DNA of 64,000 bases from Angiostrongylus vasorum. Its lineage: Eukaryota; Nematoda; Chromadorea; Rhabditida; Metastrongylidae. Shown here one piece after another: positions 1-13,400 of this stretch. The notes below the pieces were generated by a model. It was not told where the DNA came from and did not search any database. It worked only from the letters and a program-made list of their open reading frames with translations. The position numbers were made by a program, and so were the translations under genes. Location: the NCBI GenBank assembly GCA_018806985.1, contig JADANN010000311.1, forward strand, positions 1,054,001 to 1,118,000, given 5' to 3'. Position 1 is the stretch's first letter; each line of letters opens with the position of its first letter.

Positions 1-844
1 GCAAGCAGAAGTGACGAAAATCACCTGTTAGCTTAACAAGACAGTTCGTAAGATAGAAATCAATTCTGGTACCAATTTCTCGAACCCTAGGGATTAAAAA
101 TCTTAGTGAATCTGTGCTTCATTTCGAACTGCAGACCAATCGCTAGTGTGCATTGCAGGGCATTCCTCACCACTGCGCTATGCGCTCTTCAAATTCATGG
201 ATTTTTTGAAGAAGTCAAACCTATATTCTTAGAAAATCTAAGAACAGTTTTACAGCATTATATTAAGCGGTATGAAATTTTTTTGAGGACTTTTTTATGT
301 AATCACGTCAGGCTTTCTATTTAATGACGAAATACCTTTATAAAACCTCGTGTTTTGTGAAAAATATTACTTTGCGCTTCATATTCTCGTGTTCATCTTT
401 TCAATGAAGGACGCACTGAACTGTTGTAAAACTGGTTTGTAAGAAGTTGTGAGGAACTCTTAAAATGAATATGGGTTTCAAGTATATGAGTGAGCGCAAT
501 TAAGAGAAGAACTCAGTTTTTCGTGAAAACGCCACGATGCATTCAACAACTCGTATCGCTCCTCTTCATGGATTCATTTCTTTAAGTATGAAAATTACGT
601 GAATTAATGAAGTGCTATCATGATAAGTGGGTCCTACTTAGATATGATTAAGCATGCGGGAAATGATCAATTCTAAATGAAGAACCTGGTAAGTATTGAT
701 TCGTGATCAGATCATCTAAGAGTGCCACCCACAAAGTCAGACTTTCTAACTTAGTAACGATGACATGCTTAAGATGAAAGTAGTTTAGTGAGAAATACAT
801 GAAAGAAAGTGCCTATTTGCCAATTTTGAAGTATAATTCTGTTC
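1..844. other. Upstream DNA without recognised features
   Basis: AT-rich sequence with only short chance open frames. I see no exon with matching splice sites and no repeat seen elsewhere in the window. Confidence 0.6.
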
Positions 845-1215
845 TGAGGTCTCACGTGTAACATACAAGCAGGTATAGCCCACCAGAGGTTCCGAGTTTT
901 GTTCTTCTCTCAGCCTCCTTGTGGTTGCACGTCAAGTCATGCGTTACCGTGAAAAAATGAATAAGCAGTAGATAAAAGTTATGGAATTGTGGTTTCGATT
1001 GCAGCTTACCATTCCTGTTGATGGGAGATAGAACCGAATGAGTAAAAACATAGTTGACAGAAAGACAATGCCAGAGCCTCGGTTGGTGTGGCAGATAGCA
1101 CGCGTGACCCCACGGTGAGGATAATCGCGGTTTTAAAGGCCAACCGAGGTTCCGATCTTTGCTCATCATATCTCAGAATCCCTACTAGTAGGTATAGTCA
1201 TAGGCAGGTCATTTT
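845..1215 (+). repeat. SINE-2, a tail and a fuller unit in tandem
   Basis: The family is defined by a tRNA-like head (gtgtrgYggntagcac, then a B-box-like gggttcgaatcc in the best copies), GAGGTTCYGAGTTTTG, a TCTCAGCATC core and a tail ending GGCAGTAAATAAAA. Here the tail of one unit runs straight into the head of a second, so the family appears in head-to-tail form. The copy is diverged. Confidence 0.6.
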
Positions 1216-3325
1216 AAAAAAAAACAAATGCTTCAAAGGCTACTGTGTAAATAATGCCTGCATAGACGAACTATTGATAAAATTCTTCATTTCTAGATAT
1301 TCTCAATGAAAATTATAAATAATAGAGTAGCAATTTTGTTATATGGAGAGCTATGAGCAGAAACCATCGAGGCGGAAGCCTCCTTGTATCTTTTGCGTCA
1401 GATACTCTTAACAGTACGTGCTCCTACTTAATAATGACTAGTAAAATTTCAGTGAAGAATCTGGAATGTCCTCAATAATCTCTAATAAAATGTTCGTTTC
1501 ATTCTAAAGTTATTTTTTCCCTTTTTTCTTATTTGGAAAGGAATGAGGCGATGGAAAGGAATGAATGAAATGATCGTATAGATGGCGGTACGGCTATGTA
1601 TCAGCGGTATCAGTAATTCTGAATGGTTAGATGGATTGTTTTTCCTTAAGATATTCTCGATCGTAGCCAAGAACAGTTGTGTTTTTTTGCGTACCTTGTA
1701 TGTAATGCGTGAAATCTCTCGTGGTCCTGTGCTGACCTTGAAAGGCCCCTCTGATCACTTAATCGATTCGAACTCCCCACCACCACCACCACGACCACCA
1801 CCACCACCACCACCACCAGCATCACCATCACCACCACAACCACAACCACTTGTCGTCCATCTCATGTACTTCTTCTTCAAGCGTCACTTACATCTGTCTC
1901 ATTCCATTTGTTCGTGATCGATTTTCTGCGTAAAATTCGTTCAGTTCCATTTTAGACGTTTTTCTTGTCAACTGTTAAACTAATGCTACTATCTCGATTC
2001 GACATTATTTCATCATAACTACGCTTACTACTTTAGCTGATGTTATCATTTCTTTGTTTTGTCTTTTAGTATATTAATAAACGGAATCGCTTAAACGAAC
2101 TTCGTCGTTTGTTCTTCAGGGCTCACAATTTCGCATAACGGATCCGGAAGTTACCACAGGATTTTGCGACGTTAAGTGATGGATTTATCGTTTATCTAAG
2201 CCTAACCCCAAAAGCTTTTCTGAGTGCCATTTTAACGTCATCTTTTCACTTATATGTTTCAATTGAAGTCACCAGATTATTGATTGAGAAAACTCGTTTT
2301 GAAATTAAATTGAAGACGGTCAATATTAAGGAATCATTGATTGTCGAGTTCTGTAAAATATCTCCGAATGCAAGTTTTCTTGTTGTTTTTTCTTTCCCGA
2401 TTTCGTTGGTAGTATTTGCTTAGTTGTGACACCAACTAGGAGGATGTGGACATTGGGGATACCTCGTCCTTTCATATCCTCTCGATCCTCTCCTTTTTCT
2501 ATATTGATTGAGAGCTTAGAATCGTCTCGATGCTTGTGTTAATTGTATTTTCACAGTCTAAATGTCTAAATTTTATTTGGATGAAAACTGAAAGAGAAAA
2601 AGCCTACATTTACCTGTTCACAATATATTCTATTTCATGAGGAAGTTTTGTAGATGTTGTTAGTAAGAAAAAAGTCAGGATTCTTTCGTATTCAAAAGCT
2701 AAATCGTCTTTAAACCGCTCGCTACGACGTGACCTCTATTGGAGTCATTCGATACGATGAAGATGATGGACGCTTTCAGCTCTAAATCAACAAGACTCAG
2801 CTCATAGTAAATTTTATCGAATGTGCAGTGAAGCCTATTAGGAATTACAAATCTTTGGCTACAGGACAAAGCTTTTCGTATTCATCCGAGATGAAAGTAT
2901 GACCTTAAGCAGCTTACCATATACATGCTTCTTCCGCTTTATTGCTTCGATGCTGGTATTTCAAAAGTGAAGCAAACGAATAAGCAGCATTTCGTCCGGC
3001 ATGACTCGGATGACGTTCCCCCAATGTATTGACCATGTTTGTAGATGCCATTTTTGCTTTGCAAATTTTAAAACTTTTGACCTTCATTTTCAGTTTTCTG
3101 AAAGTCTTGATTTTGAAGAGAAGACTACGCAGAAATAATGAATACGATTAACGCCATGCAGCAAAATTTTCCTCTATAACTCTTTGAAGTTTTGAACCCC
3201 TGAAATATTGAATAATGCTTTTTTTTCCCCTTTTTTTGCTTTCTTTTCGTCATTTCTCTTTACTACGGTCGTTTTTCACAGGTGACAGGCGAGAGATGAG
3301 AGATGAAGCGCGTTTTACGTGCATG
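1216..3325. other. Intergenic DNA with one CCA-rich microsatellite
   Basis: No gene recognised. About 1772-1855 is an imperfect CCA/ACC trinucleotide repeat that creates spurious proline-rich and valine-rich open frames on opposite strands. Confidence 0.6.
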
Positions 3326-3329
3326 GGAT

Positions 3330-3625
3330 AAGGTTCAGGTGGCGTAGTGGTTAGGAATACCCTGCAACATACATGGACTCGGTGCCTGGATCTCGCGATC
3401 TGGGATCACCAAGCCCTTCATCCCCTCAGAGTTAGCAAGTTGGTACTAGACTGCGACTTCTGTAGGAGTATAGCAGCACTGACGTCATACATGTGTAGGC
3501 CATCACAAGTTATGGTACAGTACGCATATACATTACATCTGCTCTACATTGCTGAGTGTAATTGGTTGCGTAAAGAATGCCTCAGGAATTGATCAGCGCC
3601 GGGACATTCAGTCCTTTAAGCGCGT
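3330..3625 (+). repeat. SINE-1 copy (tRNA-derived)
   Basis: A tRNA-like head with A-box-like TGGCGTAGTGG, followed by the family body (accaagcccttcatcccctc, ...aattggtac-like, ...gcctcaggaattgatcagc). The same order recurs at 5919, 14715, 24272, 27900, 33640, 43676, 44165 and 54710. Confidence 0.7.
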
Positions 3626-3689
3626 TTTTAAATATGGCTGAAATTTTGGAAAATTTATTACCTCTGTGATTTTATGAGTTTTGATTCTG

Positions 3690-4138
3690 TGAGATAGATA
3701 GCTCAGTGTGGTGATACCGCTCATCATGAACCCGATTCTGGTTCGACATCGTACCCGGCTAACCAAGCCTCCCTTCTCTGTGGGGTCGGGAAATTGGTGC
3801 CAGACTCGTCAACGATCAGCTCATTCCCTGCAATCCACATTCAAACGCTAGCATAATTATCCCATGACACCACGGAGAATTGAGTCGGCCATCACTTCAC
3901 CACATTCAAGATGAAAGGAAAAATCCTCAAGCAGCAGCCGTAGCCACACGCAAGAAGTTGGAAAACCTTCGTAGACGATGAATGCGGGGAAACCAGTCAA
4001 ATTCAAGAACTTCTGGGGTCCACACATTAGATGTGAGGCAGGTGGTGTAAGAAGAATTCTGATGCTGCTATGAGAGTTTCTTCTCCTTGAAATCCTCCCA
4101 ATGGCTGACCGTTTCATCGTGAATTAGAGGTGTTCGTT
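3690..4138 (+). repeat. SINE-3 copy
   Basis: A tRNA-like head (tagctcagtgtggtgatac, then ggttcgacatcgtacc) is joined to a body containing CAAGCAGCAGCCGTAGCCAC. Related copies are at 49540-49830 (minus) and 62880-63200 (plus). It directly abuts an RTE-A copy that begins at about 4141. Confidence 0.6.
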
Positions 4139-4140
4139 AT

Positions 4141-5725
4141 TGTCGGGCTACAATGTACAGTGGAGGGTTTACCTACCCAGCAGGGCTTACCACGCGTAGA
4201 AATAGAAGCAAGTCGGATGTTTCCGTGCGGAAGCCTAGCTAAGTGTAAACCAGTACCAGGAAACACTGCCGTCCTAGTACCAGACTAGTTGCATGGTGGC
4301 AAATTTTCCTCTGATCCAAAAAGGGCGGTGACTACCTGGAGTGGTGACGACCTGAGAAACTCTTCGGCTTGGATGACTTCTGGACACCAGGGAACCATAA
4401 TGGCTAGGCCTACAAAATTCTTTCTTCAGTACCATGTACATTGGGCGCTCCCGCATGCGACGTCGAGCGATGAGGCAACGGATGAGAGGCGATCAAATCT
4501 CGGTTTGCACAGAACGTCGCTGAAAATGGACAAAACGAAAACGCCCGCGACGCAGTATGTTGACTGCTTCTTGCTGTGCACCTATAATACCAGAGCAGTC
4601 TGTTCAGACTTCAACCTTTACGCCCTTCTTGAGGCCGCCAATCGCATCAAATGCCACATGATCGCCCTAAAAGAGGTAGGAAGAGAAGGTAGGAAGACCG
4701 AAATGCGCAAATTAGATGACGGAATCCTTGTCATTTATGGTGCGAAATTTCCTTTACGAAATGTCAGAGGCGTTGGCTTTGTCGTACACCTACCTATTCG
4801 TCATTTAGTCACTTCGTTCGAAATCCTTTATCACACTTGGCCATTCTTCGTCCTCAACTTGCGCTTCACAAAAAAACTCGGTATCATCCATTGTTACTTA
4901 CCATTTTGTACAGCTGATGAGAGCAAACTAGACGCATTCTACAAATATAATCCACAACGAGAAGTCTTTCTATGAATTCATTGTTGAATACTTCAGTGCC
5001 AGATTAGGAACGGCCAACGAAAGGGAATACATGGGAGAATTCGGAAGAGCAGAATAAAGTGAGAATGGAAACCTGTAGGATTCCTGCCCGCAGCATGTTT
5101 TTTTCCATGCGAATTTATTTTTTCGAGAAAAGAGAAAAATCGCTGATGGAAATGGGAGTATCATAATTGCATGACTAATGCGAAGCTCGACCATATTCTC
5201 ACGAACACAAAATGGTGCTTCATTGACCCCTCAGTGGTAAATGGATTCTGTACATGATCTGATCATCGCCTTCTCTATGCGAAGATTGGATTCGAGCACT
5301 GGCTGGAAGCGAACTCCTGTCATCGTCTAAGAAAAACGAAACATCTATATCATGATCTTCGAAACCTATCCCATTTTGGGGATGTAGAAGAATGTACATC
5401 AATAGCATCAATTGCAAAACGCAGATGATCAGTTACATAATAAGAATAACAGATGACGAATGGACGAAAAGAGAAGGATAGTGGATTCCAAGGGAATGGA
5501 GGCGTCATACTGGAAAACCACTGAAGCTATAAGCGGACGTGTTCATGGCCAACGTCAGCCGTCTGCACTCGCAGATGGAACGATTTCAGAATTACAGAAT
5601 GGGCTTTGTGGACGTCATCATATTCAAAGCAGACCGCCACCAAGGATGACGATCGCGCGAGAGAGAAACGAATGGAAATTATGATAAGGCCCGCACAACC
5701 AGTAAAGACGGGTCGTCGAAGTGTC
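4141..5725 (+). mobile_element. RTE-A retrotransposon copy, internally deleted
   Basis: A non-LTR retroelement remnant. 4141-4440 is the 5' leader shared with three other copies. From about 4490 it encodes an apurinic-endonuclease-like region (LLCTYNTRAVCSDFNLYALL, then VGFVVHL and ADESKLDAFY), with frameshifts and stops after 4975. At about 5455 it jumps to the extreme C-terminal region (DEWTKRE, later ARERNEWK) and the 3' tail, so the reverse-transcriptase core is absent. It cannot be autonomous. Confidence 0.75.
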
Positions 5726-5918
5726 TTAGTATCGAGTACTTACTTGATCGTGTTACTGTTAATTCTTTCCATTTCGCACAATTTTTTTTAGTTTCTTTTT
5801 TCTACGATATTGAACTTTGTATAATATTTCTACCCACTTGTTTGTTTTTTGGGTCACTTACTTACTCTCACTACTAATGTGGAATTACCATTAAGGTGAT
5901 TTTGTTATTATGAGACTT

Positions 5919-6190
5919 CTGAGGCCTGTGTAGAGCAGTGGTTTAAGATGTCCTGCAGTACATATTGGATCGGTCACCGGTTCAATCCCTCGCCCAGGGC
6001 TAATCTTCTCGGAGCTGGTAAATTGGTACTGGGCTTGTTTGGGAAGATAAAAAAAGCAGCGACTCGATACATCAGGAGTACACTGCAAGTCACCTCATGG
6101 ACTAGATGTATATCCCATCATTTCTTCGTTGCTTGATGAATTCAAATGCTTGGCGCATCCCCAGGAATTGGTAGATATCCAACACTTTAA
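5919..6190 (+). repeat. SINE-1 copy
   Basis: Head TGTGTAGAGCAGTGG, B-box-like CGGTTCAATCC at about 5979, then ggtaaattggtactgggctt and gcttggcgcatccccagg. Diverged but in family order. Confidence 0.65.
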
Positions 6191-7374
6191 CCTTTAATCT
6201 TTCATCTTGAACATTGACTGCACATATGATTTAATACAGAAAGTTTTCGATTAATCCTTGATAATCTTGGCGACACTCACAGTTTTCTTCTTTAAAAGAA
6301 AGTACTGCATAGCTTTCCAACTACTATGTATCGTCGTCAGCTTTGGATTGGTCAACTAATTGCAAGTATTTCAACACCCATAGAAAGCGCTACCATTTTG
6401 AGAGGTTCGTAGTAGCAAAGTAACAGATATTCCTTTGATTAGCAATGGCCGTCGACTACCTGTAGTAAAAACCTGGGAACGCATTCGCACATCTGTCTCG
6501 AGAGTCCCGTTAGGGAGAACCGCATCCTACTAGTATTTCGTATGTTCGTGAAGAGTGGAGATAAAATGCGGTCAAACTTTAACCGAAACCACACATAAAC
6601 ACCAGTCCCATAGATGAGCGCTACAAAACATCGGAACGAATAGAAGAACTGGAGGAGTCCACACCAATTACGATCATGAACCATTTAAGTGTCGAAGCGT
6701 TTAAGGCTACCTAAAATAGTATATGCATTATTTTAATTTTACGAAGTACTTCCCTCCCACCAAGAGTTAGATAACCAGGAGATTTTAATATTTTGCAACT
6801 TCTAGTGTTGTGCTAGTAATACTTTACCACTTCGTGGAACTACTTCAACGTTATCTTTTTTTCTTGTCTGCTATCAAATGTTGTTGTACTGTGTTGGCTT
6901 TAGTTTTGCTAGTTCAACGAACTTCTGTTCCACGCTTCATTTGAATTCAGATGTTGAAGAAGAGCGTTTGTTGTTCGGTACTGCTTTAAAATCTTAGTAC
7001 TTGTTTATTTGCTTAAACTAAACCTATCCATAAACGTTTTAATGTGTAGTTGCGAGCAGAATACGATAAATGACGGTGAATCGGTTCGTGAAGAACGTTA
7101 AGAGAAGGGTGATGTGCAATTGTGGATCGCAGCTGTGTGCCCGCCTCGTTTTTTTTACACAACGTATCGTTCGTCTTGCCGTTGATTCGTCCCTGGAGTA
7201 TTTGTTCGTCTCTGAGGCTGAGAGTTCGATTTCTGAAATGACGAAAACGAAAAGCATGTTGTCGGACGGGGCAACATCGACCATCATCGTCAAGCGTTCT
7301 GATGAGGAAATATGAGGAATTTCATCAATATTTTACTAGACCGAAATAAATGTAATATTATTTGAAACCGACAA
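6191..7374. other. Intergenic DNA, nothing recognised
   Basis: AT-rich. Open frames of about 80 codons at 7039-7315 overlap on both strands and lack splice or homology support. Confidence 0.5.
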
Positions 7375-7740
7375 GCCAACAGGTTGCTATCAAGCTTTAT
7401 TTGGCTAACGTTTGACCTGTTCGGCTTCTCCAGAACCACGATGATCTGAGGCGATTGTGCATAACCGTTTGTCCTTGCGATGTGGATATCTGTCATCGCA
7501 CTGAGTAGAATCTTCTGGAATACAGCACCGCTCGAATATCACCAGTAATTTGCTGTATGTTTTGCCTTATTGCCACAATGGGACAGGACACATTGTCCAT
7601 CGTTTTACTTGCCCTGTCGACCAGATGTCTTTATTGTGAAGAGCACCGAAGAAAAAAAAGTAGGAAGGAAAGCGATAGAGAAAAGAACATATAAATAAAC
7701 ACATCGATTATTTATCCCGAAGTTTATAGAAAGTCGGTCT
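7375..7740. repeat. Degraded fold-back element, arms only
   Basis: 7375-7450 matches the left arm of the fold-back element at 12806 (tatttggct... to gatgatctgag). 7690-7738 matches the right end of the element at 48060-48116 (aagtcggtcttttgag). The interior is not clearly palindromic, so this may be two different solo ends. Confidence 0.4.
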
Positions 7741-7839
7741 TTTGAGATAAAGAAATGGTTAAAGGGGGGTTTAATTGCTTGTTTCCTGTCACTTTAGTCA
7801 GTGGAGATTAAATGGACGTCATCGGAGTCCCGGTCCCCG

Positions 7840-8235
7840 TACTTATCTCACACAATACCCTGCCATTAAAAAAACAGTAGGCAGTAAATAAAAATTGACA
7901 ACATTGTGATTTATTCCACAGCTTCAGCTTAACTGGGGTCAATGCCGATTTGTTCTACCCGAATGAACCCGTTGACGGGTGATTGATGAAATCACCTATA
8001 TGTCAATAAGACGACTGAGGGAAAGGCGAACCCAAGGACTTCCATGTTGTGTTAGTGAACGCGTTAACCGCCGGAAAGGGTAATAGAGTGTTCGGTTTCC
8101 ACCGCAGACATCAATTGTGCGTAGTTTTGCAGATATCTCAGCATCATTATGGTTATGTTTAACACAAGACCCTAACATGAGAAAAAAAAATAGCAGGCAG
8201 TAAATAAAAAATTGGCGATATCTCACACTTGTTCT
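7840..8235 (+). repeat. SINE-2, tandem tail plus unit
   Basis: Two tails ending in GGCAGTAAATAAAA (about 7880 and 8195) bracket a unit with gatgaacccgttgacgggtg and the cagatatctcagcatcatt core. Again a head-to-tail arrangement. Confidence 0.65.
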
Positions 8236-10309
8236 CAAATTTATTTGCTTTTGCTGAAACACCTGCATATCCGGGGAATCTTTCTTTAAAGCCCGTTTGA
8301 GCTACTTTATTATAATCATTCATAATGCTTTGGGAGCACCGTATGAGGAAAAATTATTTATCTAAGGTCAAAGCTCAGAAGTATTTCTGCGATGTTTACA
8401 ACTAGAACTCATTGTTAATCATGGAAGATTAATAGGAGTAATCGTGATGTGCGATCCAGTGTTTCACTGTGAATGCAACTTTTCTTTCAAAGATGTTAGT
8501 TATCTACTGCGGATGCAGTTAGTACATTATTATTGTAATTTGGTGTCGCTCTTTTAATCACGGGTACTGTATTAAAATACCTCTATGGTAGTAATATCCA
8601 GTGATTACAGTTTGCATTTTATGCTTGGTTGTATAGATATGTGTTAGCTTTATTGTTTTTGGTTAATGACCTGATATTTTGCGGATCCCAGCACTCCTTT
8701 CATTCGAAATCTTTGCTCGCAGCCTTCACGAAAACCTTCGGATCTGATTGTTGGATTCGTCTGCTGATTGATAATTTTGTTTTCTTGAAAGGCCTTGGAT
8801 ATTGGTTAAGTAGTTCTGTCTGGAATTCTGGTTTAGCCATAGTAGAGAGTTTCCAGGTATTCATTACAAGCAGTCATCAACCTTTGTATGTCGCAGAAAG
8901 TTTCCTAGAAAATTCTGGTAGCAGTTCCCTGATAGCGCAAAGATGTGAAATTTGATTCGTTCAGGGCAGGATTTAATAGAATATCGTTGCATATTGACAT
9001 AACATGCTGTTAATGATTAGTCTGTATCATAGATGGCATTTATGAATTTTAACAATTCTCTGGTTGAAGCTTCTCTTCGGTCTCTCAAATTTTGGCGGGA
9101 TTTCGTGCATCAGAAATATAGTTTGACATGTTTACTTCAGATGAGAACAGTGCGATATGGATTCTCTAGTGGTCGCGATGTTATTCTAAAGTTATGCTCT
9201 TCTAAAGAAGGCATTGTGTTCAAAATTTGACTTGAACAACCACGCGTCATGTTACCCGATAATTTTTCTTCATTATTTTCTTGTGTTACTGCGTCTTAAT
9301 GTACTGTGCAGGTTCCAGCGCAAGGAATCATCCATTAGTCATTTCCTAGCGACGGCATGTTATACTAAATATTATCTAAGTGTTGTTTCACATCAAAATT
9401 TATCATCAGCATCATAAACGTCATAAAACGAGAATTTCTGTCACCGCCAGTGATGTTTAGGAAAGAGTGAAAAATATGTTGGCCCGGCTTAGTTGTTTGG
9501 TAAACTTTCGTTATGTTTTTTATTTAAATGGGAATGTTTTAATTCAATAAGTGAGCTTTTCGCTTACATCTCTAAGGGTTTTCTCTATCCTAAACGAGTA
9601 AGGAATAAACACATCATATCTTTCCTTTTATAGAATTTTTTTCTAATAAAGCTCTTCATTTTCGCTTTTCAAAAAGGTCAGTAGGAAGCAAATTCCTTAG
9701 CAGAAAAAATCTTGTTGTCTTCGTCAAAATTGCTTCCATGCAACAAGCGATAGAATACAGAGTTGTGATGTCAGTCCATCCGTCCGGTCTCTTCACTAAT
9801 TGGTGGTGTTTGACAGCTGCTGATTGAGCAGGATCGCCTACTATGTCCGGTGGCGTCTCAGCCGATGTCACTGACTACGCCATCATTAACAGTGGAATGG
9901 GGTAGGGGGTCGTGTCTACTAGTGCGAAAGATCTGAATTGAGAGCTGCTTTTCCGATGTTTGATTGCTCAACGCTCTGAGACAAAGCTTAGCTGATTAAG
10001 TACTAGTGTTTTTGTTGGCAGAAAGGGAAAGACCAATAAAACAAAAGGATGAGGGGCAGGGAAACAGTGAAGACAAGGGCACGTCATAAGAATATGCTCG
10101 TAATCGATGCTCTCCGCCTTCTGAGAGTAGTCGGCCTTTAATGTTGGTAGTTTTCTGACATTCGAGAAGCTAGCAGCAACACTTCTCTTGTCTTGAGGCC
10201 ACAGAGCTGCGTCGCACTTCCCACCTCCTACCTATTGCCGAGCCCCTCCCACTTCCATTTCTCTCGAATAACTCTTCGATATTGTGCCAGTGACGACTTT
10301 TCTGTCCAG
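8236..10309. other. Upstream region of rhgf-1
   Basis: No coding exon I can support. A 108-codon open frame at 8629-8955 has a hydrophobic start but no homology or splice context. The promoter of rhgf-1 should lie here, but I see no diagnostic element. Confidence 0.5.
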
Positions 10310-10341
10310 CATCAATTCGACATGTGTTTTATAATAAAACG
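10308..10341 (+). promoter_or_regulatory. Possible spliced-leader acceptor and short 5' UTR
   Basis: A pyrimidine-rich tract ending TTTTCTGTCCAG stands 32 bases before the ATG at 10342. Nematode mRNAs often receive a spliced leader at such a site close to the start codon. It could instead be an ordinary acceptor of an internal exon with an unseen upstream exon; the frame above the ATG reaches a TGA at 10291. Confidence 0.4.
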
Positions 10342-10459
10342 ATGAAGGCTTATGAATTCGTGACGAACACTCCGATCAAACTTGATGAGCATCGGCACTA
10401 CCTCGTTGATGATGTTGCTGTTGTCCGCCCCAGTCGGCCACTTTCACCTCCGCTTAAAG
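10342..10459 (+). CDS. rhgf-1: rhgf-1 exon 1: N-terminal tail
   Basis: Encodes 39 residues beginning MKAYEFVTNTPIKL and ending RPLSPPLK, then one base, with a GTATGG donor. Phase 1 fits exon 2, where G joins TG to give valine. The Pro/Ser-rich end is typical of a linker before a PDZ domain. No homologous domain is visible, so the exon rests on composition, splice sites and phase; another first exon is possible. Confidence 0.6.
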
Positions 10460-13400
10460 GTATGGACAATGTGTTACTTCTTTCAGAATGTGTGGATTAA
10501 AACTACAGTTGTCGTTAAAAGGCATAGTGTCAGCTTGTGAGCGTGTATTTCTATCAACAAGCGCTTATCAACTGGTTTCTATGTGTCTGGCTACTTTTTT
10601 TTCCAAACGACTAAATTTTCTGAAGAGTCTCCCACGTAGATTTCCTTGCTGGAGTTTCACTCTCTACAAATTTTGGAAATGCTTTCGGATTGGGGGTATA
10701 TTGTCCTTTAGGCACATGGTGTTCAGCACCACGTAGTCGTTTTCTTACGAAAATAAATTCCGTTAATTACTCGTTAAGTGTTGCTTTTTCTTTTTCTTTT
10801 TAACAAATGCAGCTGAGTGAATAAATTGTATTGATTTAAATCCTCGACTACATTCTCGGAAATTAAATACCGAAACATAATTACATGTGCATTTCTGTGT
10901 ATTTTCATTAAGTAGAACGTGAAAGTGCTGTGCTCACAACTCTTAGTGCTGTGTTGTTTTTCATAAATGCTGATGCTCTTTTCGATTTTGTTTTTTTCCT
11001 GCCTAAACTGATTTCTACTGTTTATGACGGAGACTTTAGTTTTGATTGAGGAACATTTTTGGTAGTTTCAGGTTTTTTTCTCGCTTTTGATTGGGATATT
11101 TGTAGTTGGTGATCAATCCGTAACTCCCAGAACCGACTGTCTTTTAATCTCGGCATTGTTCAAAATGTATCTTGTTGTGATATCTTATTATTGACAACCT
11201 CGTATCTGCTCAAGCCTTAGACGCTGACTCAATCTGTAACTCTCATTAGATCAGATTGTTTAGAGATTTACTTGATAGAGGAAAATTGGTGATGATGTTC
11301 AGTGGAGATGAAACGAATTCTATGTCAGCTTTTTTTTGTTGTTTATGTTGTTTTGTTGACACCTAAAAGAAAGAAATTCTACATAGAATATCTGCTGTAA
11401 ATGCATAGCTGCATATGCTTAGAAGTCGAGCACACATGCGAAACCCTCTTTTCTCTTTTTCAGTTTTATCCTTCTTTCTCTCTCACTTTCTGTCCCCCGC
11501 CATCTCTCTTACACTCGTATTTCCTTTTCCATTCTTTTTCTGCTATCTGTGTCCTTTTCTGTTCTGCTGCCTGTTAAATTTATTCTCATAAAGGTGTTCA
11601 ACAGTTTGAAAGAATTTCAAAAACAAAGAACTTCAAGTTTCGAAATTTCGTGCCTTCACGGCCTATTCCCACTCTTCTACACGGAGTACTGGGCTCGCTT
11701 GCTGAAAGAGCGGTTAAGCTAACTCTTAACTGTTTTCAAAGTTTTTACTCTTTCTCTTTATCGAGATATCTTTCGATCCGTAGTCTATAAGTATTCGATA
11801 CATGTATTGCTGTTCACCAATCACGATTATTTGTCTCTATTTTCAATTAGAGTTTAGGGATTCAAGCACATTCCTCGATAATCAGGATCTAACAGCTAAA
11901 TAGTCCTTTGTTGAGATTTTCCTTGATGTGAAACTGGATTTGTCTGATTCAGATAAAAAAGATTGTCCCGCGAGTCTACTGACTCACTTTTTTCGTGCCT
12001 CTGGAGACATTATTGTATGTTCATGCATGCTTTCTTCTTCTTTCATTTCTTCTCAATATCTTGTCTTTTAATTTTGCAATACCTTTAGCTATGAAAATCG
12101 TTCGATCATACGACTATTTGTTGCTTTATGACTACGGTAATATACTTCCCTACACTGCTACTGGTTGTCAATGATATGATATGTAATGTTACAGAAGATA
12201 TGGTGGTATTAGTATATGTTTAGCACGCTGACGTACTGATTTCTGTCGGAAGTGTTCACGTACAACTCAGGCTCGTTTCAGTAAGTTAATAGGAAGAATT
12301 AAAAAAAATGAAAGAACATGTCCCCACTTTTCCACGATATGTCAACACTTATTATTTTTCTATTCAACTGTTGCAGTGTCCTTGACCTGATTTTGACATC
12401 GTTGTTGCCCAATTAACCGCTTAACAATGACGAATTTGTTTCGTCATTTCATTTGCCATCGTTTATAGCGAGTTTGCTTACGTCACTTATTCACGGTAGA
12501 TTATGTTTTATGTTGGGTAATTCGTTGTTAGATAGAGCCAAACTTAGCGGTTCCTGATCTTTATGCTTGTTTTCAGTTCAAATGAGGCGTGGCCTAGAAT
12601 TGAATTTTCACGGCAGTGTTTGTCAACGCTGCAAATGTTGACAGATTTGTTCCTTAACAAAACAGACCGAAAAACTTTCCTAATCAGTACATGACTTGCT
12701 TGTAACGTTTGCGACTGATGATCTTCTTTATTTCAAAACCGAATTTCCTTCACCGTCGATGTGAGTAGTCAACATGTATTCTTTCATTAATGAGCTTTCA
12801 AAAGGTTGATAAACAACTTTATTTGGCTTATTTTTCGACATTTTCGTCTTTATCATAGCCGATGATCTGAGTCGACAGTCTACAGTTGTCTTTTCCATGT
12901 GGCATCTTCATCTTCTTATCGAGTCGGATCTTCCTAAATGGAACATCGCTCGAATGAAACAATCTCAGGAGGCAATGCTCTTTTATACTGGCCGATAGTT
13001 GTTGGTAATAGTGATTGTCCGGTGATAATGACTTCTTTTTTCGGGACAATCCATCCAACAGAACACTTGGATCCGACTCGATACGAAGACGAAGACGCCA
13101 CATCGAGAAGACGAACAACTGTGAAGCATCGACTCGAATCATCGGCTCTGATGAAGACGAAGACGTCGAAACGTTAGGCGAATATGTTGTTTATCAACGT
13201 CTTGCAAGCTTATCAATGGAAAAATGCATGTTGATCTTCTTCGTGATTTTAATGGTGTCGCAGTGCTGTTTCGAAAAAATATAAGTTATTCATTTAGCAA
13301 GTAACCACTATGCTACGGTAATGTGTAGGTACTAGGATGGTGCTCAGAAACTGAAGATCCGTAGCAAAGTGCATTTTTATTCAATTAGGACATGCGTTTA

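Noticed and set aside
1582..1917. Proline/valine-rich open frames on both strands
   Set aside because: Produced by a CCA trinucleotide repeat; no other coding sign.
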